Shown here: one piece after another, positions 41,748-49,783 of the stretch
Position numbering within the stretch: the first letter of the stretch is position 1
Layout of the letters: every line of letters begins with the position of its first letter
DNA from: Bryobacter aggregatus MPL3
Lineage (GTDB): Bacteria > Acidobacteriota > Terriglobia > Bryobacterales > Bryobacteraceae
Assembly: GCF_000702445.1 (NCBI RefSeq)
Contig: NZ_JNIF01000003.1
Span: 3,844,001 to 3,908,000, forward strand
Length of the DNA: 64,000 bases
Direction of reading: 5' to 3'
Position numbers and translations under genes: made by a program
Notes under the pieces: generated by a model
Database searches by the model: none
What the model was told of the DNA's origin: nothing
Seen by the model: only the letters and a program-made list of their open reading frames with translations

Positions 41748-42640
41748 AGCTTGGGCCTTGTGGCGAGGGCCTGGCGGATGATGCCGAGGATCTGCTCCCG
41801 TTCTGCCCCTTCGACGCGCAGGCGCGGGGCGCGTGTCTTTTCGCTGCCGAGCCCGACTTCGGCCATGCACATCTTGATGTACTGCACGAGTTTGATCTTT
41901 GTATCGAGATGGAGCAACGGCGTGTACCAGCGGTAGAGTTCGATGGCCTCGGTCCAGCGTCCGGCGACGCAGTGCTCCCAGAGGATGCGATTCTCATCCG
42001 GGAACGCGTTGACGAGCCCGGAGACCCAGCCTTGGGCGCCGAGCAGGGCGCTTTCGACAACCAGATCGTCGACGCCACTGAAGAGAATGTAGCGGTTGCC
42101 GAGCGCGGTTTTCAGGTCTGTGATGCGGCGCGGGTCGCCGCTGGATTCCTTGATGGCGACGAGGGTCTTTTCTTCGGCAAGCTCAAGGAAGCAATCGGTG
42201 GTGAGGTCAACAAAATAGCTGGGCGGATTGTTGTAGATCATGATCGGCAAGCTGCTGGCATGAGCCACGTCGCGGAAGTGCGTGAGCGCCTCACGCCGGT
42301 CTGCCTTGTAGATCATGGCGGGCAATACCATGAGTCCATCGATGCCGATGCGCTCTGCCTCGGCTGCATAGCGGCAGGCGGTACGGGTGGTGTTCTCCGC
42401 GACCCCGCTGAGCAAGGGGATGCGTCCGTTGACGACGGGCTTCATGGCCCGCAGGACTTCCATCTTCTCTTCGTAGCTCAGCGCGGTATTCTCGCCGACG
42501 CTTCCCAAGAGGATGACGCCGTGGATGCCACTGGCGATCATCTTGTCGAGATGTGCCGCTGTGGCGTCGAAGTCGATGCTCTCGTCATCGCGAAATTGTG
42601 TTGTCAGCGCAGGATAAACACCATGCCAGGTCGGGTTCAT
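41744..42640 (-). CDS. DHDPS-family lyase, probable 1-pyrroline-4-hydroxy-2-carboxylate deaminase
   Basis: This protein has 298 residues from the ATG at 42640, where GGAG lies seven bases upstream; an ATG at 42652 lacks such a site. The TIM-barrel Schiff-base lyase motifs are visible: GVILLGSVGENTALSYEEK (about 41-59), IMIYNNPPSYF with Tyr136, and LVAIKESSGD with the catalytic Lys164. In this operon it should deaminate pyrroline-4-hydroxy-2-carboxylate to alpha-ketoglutarate semialdehyde. The family also includes keto-deoxy-arabinonate dehydratase, so the neighbouring epimerase decides the call. Confidence 0.87.
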   Translation of the reverse strand: MNPTWHGVYPALTTQFRDDESIDFDATAAHLDKMIASGIHGVILLGSVGENTALSYEEKMEVLRAMKPVVNGRIPLLSGVAENTTRTACRYAAEAERIGIDGLMVLPAMIYKADRREALTHFRDVAHASSLPIMIYNNPPSYFVDLTTDCFLELAEEKTLVAIKESSGDPRRITDLKTALGNRYILFSGVDDLVVESALLGAQGWVSGLVNAFPDENRILWEHCVAGRWTEAIELYRWYTPLLHLDTKIKLVQYIKMCMAEVGLGSEKTRAPRLRVEGAEREQILGIIRQALATRPKL

Positions 42641-42729
42641 CGGAATCTCCATTTTTGCTGAAAATTGAGTTGCAGCGGCGGCCTCCGTGGCCTCCAGTTG
42701 CAGCAGCGCGATGCGATAAGCTAGGGCGC

Positions 42730-43152
42730 ATGAAAACAAGAGTACTGCTTCTGGCCCTTGCTGCCGCCTTGTGCGCGTTTGCGGCCACTCCTGAAGAGGA
42801 AGTGAAGGCAACCATCGATCAATGGCGTACTGCCGTGATCAAGAAGGATAAGGCGACGCTGGATAAGTTGGTGGCGTCGAATGTGACTTACAACCACTCC
42901 AATGCATTGCAGGAAAACAAGTCGCAGATGTTGGCGGCGATGCTGAGTCCGGATATGGTGTATTCGTCGATCGACCTGAAGAATACGAGTTACCGGATCT
43001 ACGGAAATACGGCGATTGTCTTGACGGATATGACCATTCATAATGCACAGAAGGGCGAGAAGAAAACGAGTCCGTTGAATGTGCTGATGGTTTGGGTGAA
43101 GACTGGTGGCAACTGGCAGCTTGTGGCACGCCAGGCGACGCGAATTCCGTAA
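42730..43152 (+). CDS. Exported SnoaL/NTF2-like (DUF4440-type) protein
   Basis: This protein has 140 residues from the ATG at 42730. The signal peptide is MKTRVLLLALAAALCAFAA. The NTF2-like fold shows as EEEVKATIDQWRTAVIKKDK, LDKLVASNVTYNHSNALQEN, TSYRIYGNTAIVLTDMTI and MVWVKTGGNWQLVARQATR. Such proteins bind small ligands, or are inactive cone-shaped folds; a function cannot be given. It is divergent from the hydroxyproline operon and starts a row of three small exported proteins. Confidence 0.82.
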   Translation: MKTRVLLLALAAALCAFAATPEEEVKATIDQWRTAVIKKDKATLDKLVASNVTYNHSNALQENKSQMLAAMLSPDMVYSSIDLKNTSYRIYGNTAIVLTDMTIHNAQKGEKKTSPLNVLMVWVKTGGNWQLVARQATRIP

Positions 43153-43168
43153 ACATAAGGGGGCAGTG

Positions 43169-43801
43169 ATGACGAGCCGCAGGAACTTACTTCTTTCCAT
43201 TGTGGCCAGCCCAATGCTGGCGCAGAAGACTGAGGCAGAACTGATCGAAAAGATCCGCAAGGAACTGGTCACGCTGCCCTATTATGGTTGTTTTGACTTT
43301 CTTACCTTCAAGTTGGAAGGGACCGTGGTCACGCTGGGTGGCTATGCGATGCGTCCGACGCTGAAAGAGGATGCGGAGCGGGCGATCAAGGACTTGGAGC
43401 GCATCTCCAAGATCGAGAATCAGATTGAAGTCTTGCCACTCTCTCCGAATGACGATCAGATTCGCTGGGCGGTTTTTCGCACCATTTATCGTGATGCCGC
43501 TTTGTCGCGCTATGCCCCGGGCGGTGGATTTTACGGTGGTCCGTTTAGCCGTCATCGCGGTGGTGGATTCTTTGGGGGACCTTTTGAGCGCTGGTCGATG
43601 CCAGCGAATAGTTCTGAGCCGCTTGGTTCTTATCCGATCCATATCATTGTCAAGAATGGCAATGTTGTGCTGGTGGGGATTGTCGATAACAAGGGCGACT
43701 CCGATCGGGCGAATATATTGGCCAATGGAGTTTCCGGTGTGTTCAACGTAAAGAATCTGCTGGAAGTGGATCCGTCGCAGACCTCGAAGAAAAAGAAGTA
43801 G
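43169..43801 (+). CDS. Exported protein with two BON domains and a Gly-rich linker
   Basis: This protein has 210 residues from the ATG at 43169, preceded by AAGGGGG. The N-terminus MTSRRNLLLSIVASPMLAQ is a signal (SRRNLL resembles a Tat motif). Two BON domains are seen: IRKELVTLPYYGCFDFLTFK with KDLERISKIENQIEVLP (about 25-95), and HIIVKNGNVVLVGIVDNKGD with GVFNVKNLLEV (about 155-202). A Gly/Phe/Arg-rich linker (GGGFYGGPFSRHRGGG) lies between. The C-terminus is basic (SKKKK). BON domains bind phospholipid surfaces, so an envelope role is likely. Confidence 0.82.
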   Translation: MTSRRNLLLSIVASPMLAQKTEAELIEKIRKELVTLPYYGCFDFLTFKLEGTVVTLGGYAMRPTLKEDAERAIKDLERISKIENQIEVLPLSPNDDQIRWAVFRTIYRDAALSRYAPGGGFYGGPFSRHRGGGFFGGPFERWSMPANSSEPLGSYPIHIIVKNGNVVLVGIVDNKGDSDRANILANGVSGVFNVKNLLEVDPSQTSKKKK

Positions 43802-43807
43802 CGCCGT

Positions 43808-44452
43808 ATGGATCGCCGTGTGTTTCTTTTGTCGACGGCGTCGGCATGGGCTGCAGACGATTCCGAGACCTGGGTTCTGGATCGCCTGGACCGGATCGGC
43901 GGCCATCCGACGCAGGCCTTTGGCACTCCCGCTGTGATCCAAACCGAGCTTGGGAAGGCAGTGCAGTTCGATGGTGTGGAAGATGCTCTCTTTGTCGACA
44001 ATCATCCGCTTGCCGGGGCGACGAACTTCACTTGGGAAGTGATCTTCCGGCCCGAGAGTGGCGGGCGTCCGGAGCAGCGTTTTTTCCATATGCAAGAGCA
44101 GGGAAGCCAGAGCCGCTTCCTATTTGAGACGCGCCTGACGGGCGATCAGTGGTGTCTCGACAGTTTTGTGGCCTCGAAAGCCGGAAGCCAAACTCTGATC
44201 GATCGCAAGCTGCTTCATCCCCTGGACCGCTGGTATCACGTTGCCATGGTGTATGACGGAACGGAACTGCGCAGCTTTGTCGATGGACGGCTGGAACTGA
44301 GCGCAAAGGTGCAACTGGCGCCACAGGGGCCAGGACAGACGTCGATCGGGGTGCGTTATACGAAAGTCGATTACTTTCGCGGTGTGATCCGTCTGGCGCG
44401 AATGACTCGCTCGGCGTTGCCGCCGGAAAAGTTTCTCAAGCTGAAGGCTTAA
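43808..44452 (+). CDS. Exported LamG/concanavalin-like domain protein
   Basis: This 214-residue protein begins MDRRVFLLSTASAWAADD, a short export signal with a twin arginine (DRRVFLLS). The rest has the strand pattern of a LamG-type jelly roll: LGKAVQFDGVEDALFVDNHP, NFTWEVIFRPESGGRPEQRF, RWYHVAMVYDGTELRSFVDG and FRGVIRLARMTRSALPPEKF. These domains bind glycans or act as accessory modules of hydrolases. No catalytic residues are visible. Its stop overlaps the convergent ctaA stop by four bases, and it follows the BON gene by six bases. Confidence 0.8.
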   Translation: MDRRVFLLSTASAWAADDSETWVLDRLDRIGGHPTQAFGTPAVIQTELGKAVQFDGVEDALFVDNHPLAGATNFTWEVIFRPESGGRPEQRFFHMQEQGSQSRFLFETRLTGDQWCLDSFVASKAGSQTLIDRKLLHPLDRWYHVAMVYDGTELRSFVDGRLELSAKVQLAPQGPGQTSIGVRYTKVDYFRGVIRLARMTRSALPPEKFLKLKA

Positions 44453-45309
44453 TCGATCCAGAGAACGACGGCGCAGATCCAAATGGTTTGTGCGACCAGC
44501 AGATGAGTGATCTGCATCCAGCCGGGGGCGGACAGTGCAATATTCATGACGCCTAGGCCGATCTGGCAGAGGACGAGCAGCATTCCAGCGAGGGCCCAAC
44601 GGCTCGCCGTGCGCCGGTGGATGATGCTCATCGCTGCAAAGACAATGAGTCCGGTGATTGCGGCGATGACAGGATGAATCCAGCGGAGCCGGACGAGGAA
44701 GTGCTGTCCGGCACTGAGATCGTCGCGAAGCTTTGCGACCAACTCGGGGCCGAAGGCGGGCTGCGAGGGGAAGAGTGTGTCGCCAAGCGCGGTGACGGCG
44801 CCTGTCATGTTTGTGATGATGAGCGCGGCGATTGCTACGAGGAGGAGACCGCGGGCGGTACTGCGTTTGGGCTGCATTGCGCCAGCGCGAACGGCGGCGG
44901 CCACGGCGCAAAACATCAGCAACATCGTGTTGGCGAGATGCAGGGAAATGACCACCGCACGATTCACACTCGCATCGTTTGCGACCAGTTCTTTCTTCAC
45001 CAGGACTGCGCCGATGAAGCCTTCGAGCAGAAGAAAAAAGAACATGCCGATGGCCCAGGGCAGGGCGCGCGACCTGGTGCGCCAGAAGTAAATCAAGAGT
45101 CCTAAGCCTGCAAGGCCAGACAAGGCGCTGGTGACGCGATGGGTGAATTCGATGATGGTCTTGGCCTCTGGTGCGACGGGGACGACGACGCCCTGGCAAG
45201 TGGGCCAATGATTGCCACAGCCGGCACCTGCGCCCGCGATGCGCACCCAGGCGCCAAACAAGATCACCGCTACCAGATAAGCAACAAAACCCCAGGTCCA
45301 CTTCTGCAT
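44449..45309 (-). CDS. ctaA: Heme A synthase (COX15/CtaA family)
   Basis: This is a 286-residue protein with about eight membrane helices. The conserved cysteine pair and first loop are in VRIAGAGAGCGNHWPTCQG (about 23-41), EFTHRVTSALSGLAGL gives the first heme His, LHLANTMLLMFC, RLRWIHPVIAAITGL and ITHLLVAQTIWIC give the remaining ones. It oxidises heme O to heme A for cytochrome c oxidase. No ctaB or cox gene is beside it. It is a single gene, divergent from the esterase-like gene. Confidence 0.93.
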   Translation of the reverse strand: MQKWTWGFVAYLVAVILFGAWVRIAGAGAGCGNHWPTCQGVVVPVAPEAKTIIEFTHRVTSALSGLAGLGLLIYFWRTRSRALPWAIGMFFFLLLEGFIGAVLVKKELVANDASVNRAVVISLHLANTMLLMFCAVAAAVRAGAMQPKRSTARGLLLVAIAALIITNMTGAVTALGDTLFPSQPAFGPELVAKLRDDLSAGQHFLVRLRWIHPVIAAITGLIVFAAMSIIHRRTASRWALAGMLLVLCQIGLGVMNIALSAPGWMQITHLLVAQTIWICAVVLWID

Positions 45310-45343
45310 GATTCCAGCTTAGCGAGTGTATTTCGTTTAGACT

Positions 45344-47122
45344 TTGGAAAGCAGGACGGTCTTTCTCGTGTTCTTAATTGCGCTGGTCTTTCTATGTCTT
45401 TTCCCTCTCTCTGCGCAGTCCACGGAGGACTCGCGGAATGTCGAGGTTCCGCATCCAAACTATCGTTTTGAGTTCCAGGCTCCACCTACGCTCGGAGAAT
45501 GGAAAACAAGGCGAGATCTTCTGCGGCGGCAGATTCTCAATGCTGCCGGAATTTATCCAGGCCCTGCGCGCGGGAAGCTGAATGTAGAAATCACGCGCCG
45601 TCGCGAAACCCAGGATTACCGGATCTGGACTCTTCTGCTTGAAACATTTCCGGGATATTTTGTTGGCGCAGAAATGTATTTGCCGCCTGCTACGATGCGT
45701 GGCCCATTTCCGGTGGTGCTGAGTCCGCATGGACATTGGAAGCAGGGGCGGCTGACACATCGCGAAGATTATTCGGTGCCGAGCTTGGGTGTCAATCTGG
45801 CGGCGCAGGGTTACATCGTTCTCGCCTGGGACATGGTGGGCTATGGCGATGCCCGGCAACTGCCGCATGATTTCATCTCAAAGAGCCGGCAACTTTGGGG
45901 CTTCAGTCCGATGGGCTTGCAACTGTGGAATTCGATTCGGATGGTGGACTATGCCGAGTCGCTGGCAGAGGCTGACCGCAAGCGCATCGCGGTGACTGGG
46001 GCTTCCGGTGGCGGCACTCAAACCTTTCTGCTGACTGCGGTGGACGATCGGATTCGGGTGTCGGTTCCGGTGAATATGATTTCGAGTAGCATGCAGGGGG
46101 GCGATCCGTGCGAAGAGGCGCCCGGCTTGCGGCGTGGCACGAATAATGTGGAATTTGCCGCGATGGCTGCGCCGCGTCCGATGTTGATGGTGTCGGCCAG
46201 TGGAGATTGGACAAAGAACACGCCGAAGGATGAGTATCCGCGTGTGCAATCGGTGTATGCGCTGTACGAACAGCAGGAGCATCTGGCGAATGCTCATTTC
46301 GAGGCCGGGCATAACTACAACAAGGCGAGCCGGGAGGCTGTCTATGCTTTTCTTGCGAAGCATTTGCACCCGCTAGCTCCAGCTGGCGAACAGATTTCCT
46401 TTGAGTCCGTGTTGGAGCGGCATAAAGAAGATCTGTTGGAGATGCCACGGCAGACTTTGCCTGAGCGTGCTTTGGACGAGGCGGCAATCGATTTGGGCTG
46501 GAAGTCTTTTGTGGAGAAACAGAATCGATCAATTGGAGACCGGCGTTTTCTGCGTGAGCGCCTTCGGTTGACACTTGGGGTGAGTGCGGCTGGTTTGGTG
46601 GAAGGGAACACCAGCGGCAAGGTCACGCGGATTACTCGTTTGAAGCGCGATGAGATTGTGCAGGCGCTGCGGAGTCCGGGAGAGCGGGGAACCGTGGTGG
46701 TGATTCATCCGGAGAGTGCGCAGCGAGGCCTGGATAGCAAGGAGGCCGAACGATGGCGGAAGGCGGGGTACTCGGTATTGGCGCTGGAGCCGTTCCATGA
46801 GAGCAAGACGCGGGAGAGCTATCGCCGGGCGGATAAGTGGTTTTCGAGTTACAACGTTTCGGACTTGGCGATTCATGTGGAAGATATTTTGATTGCGTTG
46901 CAGTTTGTCCGAGGGGAAGGGGGAACGCGGACGCATCTCACCGGGATCGGGGATGCGGCGGTGTGGTGTACCTTTGCTGCAGCGTTGAATCCTTGGCCGG
47001 TGGAACTGGAGGCGAAGCTCGAGAAGTTTAAGGGGAGCGATGGGGATTTTCTGGGGGAATTCTTTGCGCCGGGGATGCAGCGGGCTGGTGGGTTGGGGGT
47101 GGCGGGACGGTTGCTGCGGTAG
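45344..47122 (+). CDS. Exported alpha/beta-hydrolase, acetyl xylan esterase-like
   Basis: This is a 592-residue protein. The start is uncertain: a TTG at 45344 or, more likely, the GTG at 45368, which follows AGGACGG; both give an N-terminal signal (FLIALVFLCLFPLSAQS). The hydrolase domain (about 90-330) has FPVVLSPHGHWKQG, LAWDMVGYGDARQL, the nucleophile VTGASGGGTQTFLLTA (Ser about 220), VSASGDWTKNTPKDEYPRV and FEAGHNYNKASREAV with the catalytic His. The C-terminal third has a second alpha/beta-like unit (VVVIHPESAQRGLDSKEAER). Deacetylation of plant polysaccharide is the best guess. It is followed by about 0.76 kb without genes. Confidence 0.85.
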   Translation: MESRTVFLVFLIALVFLCLFPLSAQSTEDSRNVEVPHPNYRFEFQAPPTLGEWKTRRDLLRRQILNAAGIYPGPARGKLNVEITRRRETQDYRIWTLLLETFPGYFVGAEMYLPPATMRGPFPVVLSPHGHWKQGRLTHREDYSVPSLGVNLAAQGYIVLAWDMVGYGDARQLPHDFISKSRQLWGFSPMGLQLWNSIRMVDYAESLAEADRKRIAVTGASGGGTQTFLLTAVDDRIRVSVPVNMISSSMQGGDPCEEAPGLRRGTNNVEFAAMAAPRPMLMVSASGDWTKNTPKDEYPRVQSVYALYEQQEHLANAHFEAGHNYNKASREAVYAFLAKHLHPLAPAGEQISFESVLERHKEDLLEMPRQTLPERALDEAAIDLGWKSFVEKQNRSIGDRRFLRERLRLTLGVSAAGLVEGNTSGKVTRITRLKRDEIVQALRSPGERGTVVVIHPESAQRGLDSKEAERWRKAGYSVLALEPFHESKTRESYRRADKWFSSYNVSDLAIHVEDILIALQFVRGEGGTRTHLTGIGDAAVWCTFAAALNPWPVELEAKLEKFKGSDGDFLGEFFAPGMQRAGGLGVAGRLLR

Positions 47123-47847
47123 GAGGGCGTGATGGATGGGATTTACAGACACCGCTTCTTGTCGTATTGTTTCTTGCCTGTTCGCGGAATCGTAAGGCAC
47201 CCACCCCGTGGGCCATGCTGAAAGCTGGATCTGTCAGTTTCTTTTGATTTTGGCCGCGGAGCTTCCTGCTGGGAGGCTATCGGTGTGGGTGAGGTTGGTG
47301 GGGTAAGGGAAGACTTCTCCAAGGAGTTTGGTAGGGGGATTGATTTCGCTTCGGAATACGGTTTCGGAGGATTCCAGAGCACACATAGCCCTCAAAGCAG
47401 CCAGCGTAAATGAGCAGAATTGAGGCGAGTCTTATCATCTAATTGCCTTCCAGAGTGCCTTTCCCCGATGGAAGATGCTGCGTCTCTGTGCCGACGAAAC
47501 GGTATCCTGTGCTTGCATGGCTTGCAATGGATCGATCAACGGATTCCGAAGCTTGCCCTCAACAGAGCGGGCAATCATCTGGCGCCTTTTCGGTGTGTTA
47601 TTGTGATCGATTGCGTAGGCCTACCAGCCGCAATCGGTTTGCTCATTCGTAGGAAGGGAATACCGCTCATTGACGTGCGTCTTTCGTGCGCGAACTGACT
47701 TTGAATCATCTATCTCTGATTGCACATCCTTGCTATCTGAGCATCCATTCTCTGCGACACGAGCAAATGCTAGGCCATCAGCGGAGACTCTAACGCAATG
47801 GAGCCTACTTCGCTTCGCGCGAGTCGCATTGCATTCAGCACTCCTCA
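47123..47847. other. Intergenic region without a supportable gene
   Basis: This 725-base stretch (0.76 kb to the first imuA codon) holds only short open frames. A leftward 79-codon frame (47382-47143) and rightward frames of 92 and 118 codons have no signal, ribosome-binding site or family motif. I do not see tRNA, a terminator hairpin, or a copy of the tRNA-Lys 3' end. It may be eroded sequence left by an old insertion, since it lies on the left flank of the imu cassette and the right flank carries an integrase remnant. Confidence 0.6.
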
Positions 47848-47881
47848 TTGACAATCCGCTCCGGGAAAGTCACAATGCAAT
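47848..47881 (+). promoter_or_regulatory. Promoter of the imuA-imuB-dnaE2 operon with a downstream repeat arm
   Basis: A consensus -35 TTGACA (47848-47853) is followed after 17 bases by CACAAT (47871-47876) as -10. An eight-base arm AATGCAAT at 47874-47881 overlaps the -10 and is the reverse complement of ATTGCATT at 47828-47835. This could be a repressor site, but it does not match known LexA boxes. Confidence 0.45.
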
Positions 47882-47893
47882 TTGGCGAACAAA

Positions 47894-48538
47894 ATGCGAA
47901 AGTCGTCCATGGCCTGTCTGCCAATTTTCAAGTTCGCAGACCTCAAAACATCCCCGCGCGACTTCGCGCCTTTGGGCATTGCCAGCCTCGACACGGCAAT
48001 GGATGGCATGCCTCGCGGGGCGATAACCGAACTCTCAGGCAATCGATCATCAGGCAAAACCACGCTCGCCCTCTCTGCATTGGCAGCCAGTACGCGGCGC
48101 GGCGAGTATTGCGCCTATATCGACACCACGAATTCCCTTGATGTCGTCTCCGCCTCCAAGGCCGGCATCGAGCTTTCGCGATTGATTTGGCTTCGTTGCG
48201 ATCACGATCTCCCCAACGCCTGTAAGGCCGCCGATGTCCTGCTCCATGCGGGTGGCTTTGGCATGGTCTGTCTCGATATTGCCGATGCCCGGGCCCGGGA
48301 GCTGAATCAGATCCCCGCTTCGTATTGGTTCCGCTATCGCAAGGCAGTTGAAAACAGTTCCACCTCCTTTGTCGTGCTCTCCGGCCAGCCGATGACGGGC
48401 GCTGCTTCTGCCCGCGCCATGGAATGCAAGCAATCAGAAGCGGCATGGCGCGGGCATCTTCTGAAGAGCATCCGTCTGCAGGCGATCCAGCGCAAGCCAC
48501 CACGTTCCCCCATTACATTTTTCGCGAAAACAGGATGA
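47894..48538 (+). CDS. imuA: ImuA-like RecA-fold protein of the mutagenesis cassette
   Basis: This protein has about 214 residues from the ATG at 47894 (other in-frame starts are the TTG at 47882 and the ATG at 47909). The RecA-like core has LGIASLDTAMDGMPRGAITE and the Walker A motif GNRSSGKTTLALSAL (about 45-60). A Walker B-like VCLDIADARARELNQIPAS (about 125-140) follows. ImuA partners ImuB and DnaE2 in translesion synthesis after DNA damage. It is shorter than RecA and lacks its C-terminal domain. imuB starts three bases after its stop. No LexA box was recognised. Confidence 0.85.
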   Translation: MRKSSMACLPIFKFADLKTSPRDFAPLGIASLDTAMDGMPRGAITELSGNRSSGKTTLALSALAASTRRGEYCAYIDTTNSLDVVSASKAGIELSRLIWLRCDHDLPNACKAADVLLHAGGFGMVCLDIADARARELNQIPASYWFRYRKAVENSSTSFVVLSGQPMTGAASARAMECKQSEAAWRGHLLKSIRLQAIQRKPPRSPITFFAKTG

Positions 48539-48541
48539 GCG

Positions 48542-49783
48542 ATGTATTGCTGTATCCACTCGAGCAATGAGGACGAAGAAGCCTTTGCGGCCATCTGCGA
48601 ACTCGCCCTGCAGTTCTCACCGCAGACTGAGCCCAGACCCCCACAGGCGGTCCTCCTCGGCTTGCGCGGCCTTGAAAGGCTACTCGGCGATGGCGAGCAG
48701 ATCGCACGGCAAATCCAGGCGCGATTGACGGTTCCGGCAAACCTCAGCGTCGCCGCCACGGCCAATGCTGCTTACCTGGCAGCGAAACATTTTCGTGGCC
48801 TCACCATACTCAAACCCGGACAGGAAGCTTCGTCACTAGCTTCCCTCTCGATCAGCAAACTGCCGATGCCTCCTGAGATGCTCGAAACGCTACGCAGTTG
48901 GGGCATTCGCAACTTCGCAGGCTTTACGGCATTACCCCCGCTTGGCATTCTCGAGCGTTTTGGGGAAGAGGGCCTGCGCCTGCAAGGACTTGCCTGCGGA
49001 CTCGCCGAGCAGCCCTTGCGCTTGCTCCGCGCAGCCAGTGTCTATCAGCTGGAATCCCGTCTCGATTACACGCTCGACCAGTTGGAACCGCTGCTGTTCC
49101 TTTTGAATGCTTCGCTGCTCACCCTCTGCGAACGCATGCTCCACGACGGTGTTGCCGCAGGAGAAATCCAGATCGATCTCGGCATCGATACACGTTCGAT
49201 CACGCTGCCCTATCCCTTGCGCGAAGCCAAAGTGATGCTGAAGATCTTGCATCTGCATCTGGAATCCAATCCTCCGGCCGGAGCGATCACGAAGGTCGAT
49301 CTGAAGCTTGTTCCGGTAGACCTTCGAGTGATGCAAGGCGGACTCTTCCAAGCCGCGACTCCAGAGCCTGCGCGCCTGCAACTCACTCTGGCGCGTCTTG
49401 CCGCCCTGGTGGGCGAAGAGAATCTCGGCGCGCCCCGCCTCTTGGACAGCTATCGTCCGGACGCCTATCTTCTTGGGCCTTTGGAGATCCAAGCGAATCC
49501 TCCGTCAGATCCTGTTGCGTCTCCCCATCTGGCTATTCGTCTCTTTCGTCCTCCCTTGCCCGCCGAAGTGCGTCTGGAACAAGGACAGCCGCGCAGCATC
49601 CGCGCAGATGGCGTCGCTGGTAAGGTCTCCCGCACCGCGGGTCCCTGGCGCAGTTCTGGTGATTGGTGGAATGAACTCCAATGGAGGCGCGACGAATGGG
49701 ATGTCGCCCTCGAACAGGGCGGCATTTATCGCATCTATCGCCAACCGGAAGAGCAATGGTTTGTCGACGGAGTCTATGACTGA
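48542..49783 (+). CDS. imuB: ImuB, Y-family polymerase-like scaffold protein
   Basis: This is a 413-residue protein. Palm/finger-like parts show in the N-terminal AVLLGLRGLERLLGDGEQIA and AATANAAYLAAKHFRGLTIL. The thumb helix-hairpin-helix is MLETLRSWGIRNFAGFTALP, and the little-finger region follows (about 155-300). The acidic catalytic residues of active Y-family enzymes are missing: the usual D-x-x-G position reads LGLRGLERL. ImuB is known as an inactive adaptor that binds the beta clamp, ImuA and DnaE2. It is shorter than the usual 480-520 residues. The C-terminal beta-rich tail ends in EQWFVDGVYD. The stop and the dnaE2 start overlap (TGATG). Confidence 0.85.
   Translation: MYCCIHSSNEDEEAFAAICELALQFSPQTEPRPPQAVLLGLRGLERLLGDGEQIARQIQARLTVPANLSVAATANAAYLAAKHFRGLTILKPGQEASSLASLSISKLPMPPEMLETLRSWGIRNFAGFTALPPLGILERFGEEGLRLQGLACGLAEQPLRLLRAASVYQLESRLDYTLDQLEPLLFLLNASLLTLCERMLHDGVAAGEIQIDLGIDTRSITLPYPLREAKVMLKILHLHLESNPPAGAITKVDLKLVPVDLRVMQGGLFQAATPEPARLQLTLARLAALVGEENLGAPRLLDSYRPDAYLLGPLEIQANPPSDPVASPHLAIRLFRPPLPAEVRLEQGQPRSIRADGVAGKVSRTAGPWRSSGDWWNELQWRRDEWDVALEQGGIYRIYRQPEEQWFVDGVYD

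Noticed and set aside
41744-42640. Dihydrodipicolinate synthase (dapA) for lysine synthesis
   Set aside because: The gene is embedded in an overlapping hydroxyproline operon with an epimerase and a dehydrogenase, which fits the deaminase branch of the family.
47143-47382. A leftward 79-codon frame after the esterase-like gene
   Set aside because: Pro/Lys/Ser-rich product with no ribosome-binding site or family motif. It was listed as intergenic.
48542-49783. Active Y-family DNA polymerase (DinB) call for the second imu gene
   Set aside because: The acidic residues needed for catalysis are missing and the neighbours are imuA and dnaE2, so ImuB is the better call.
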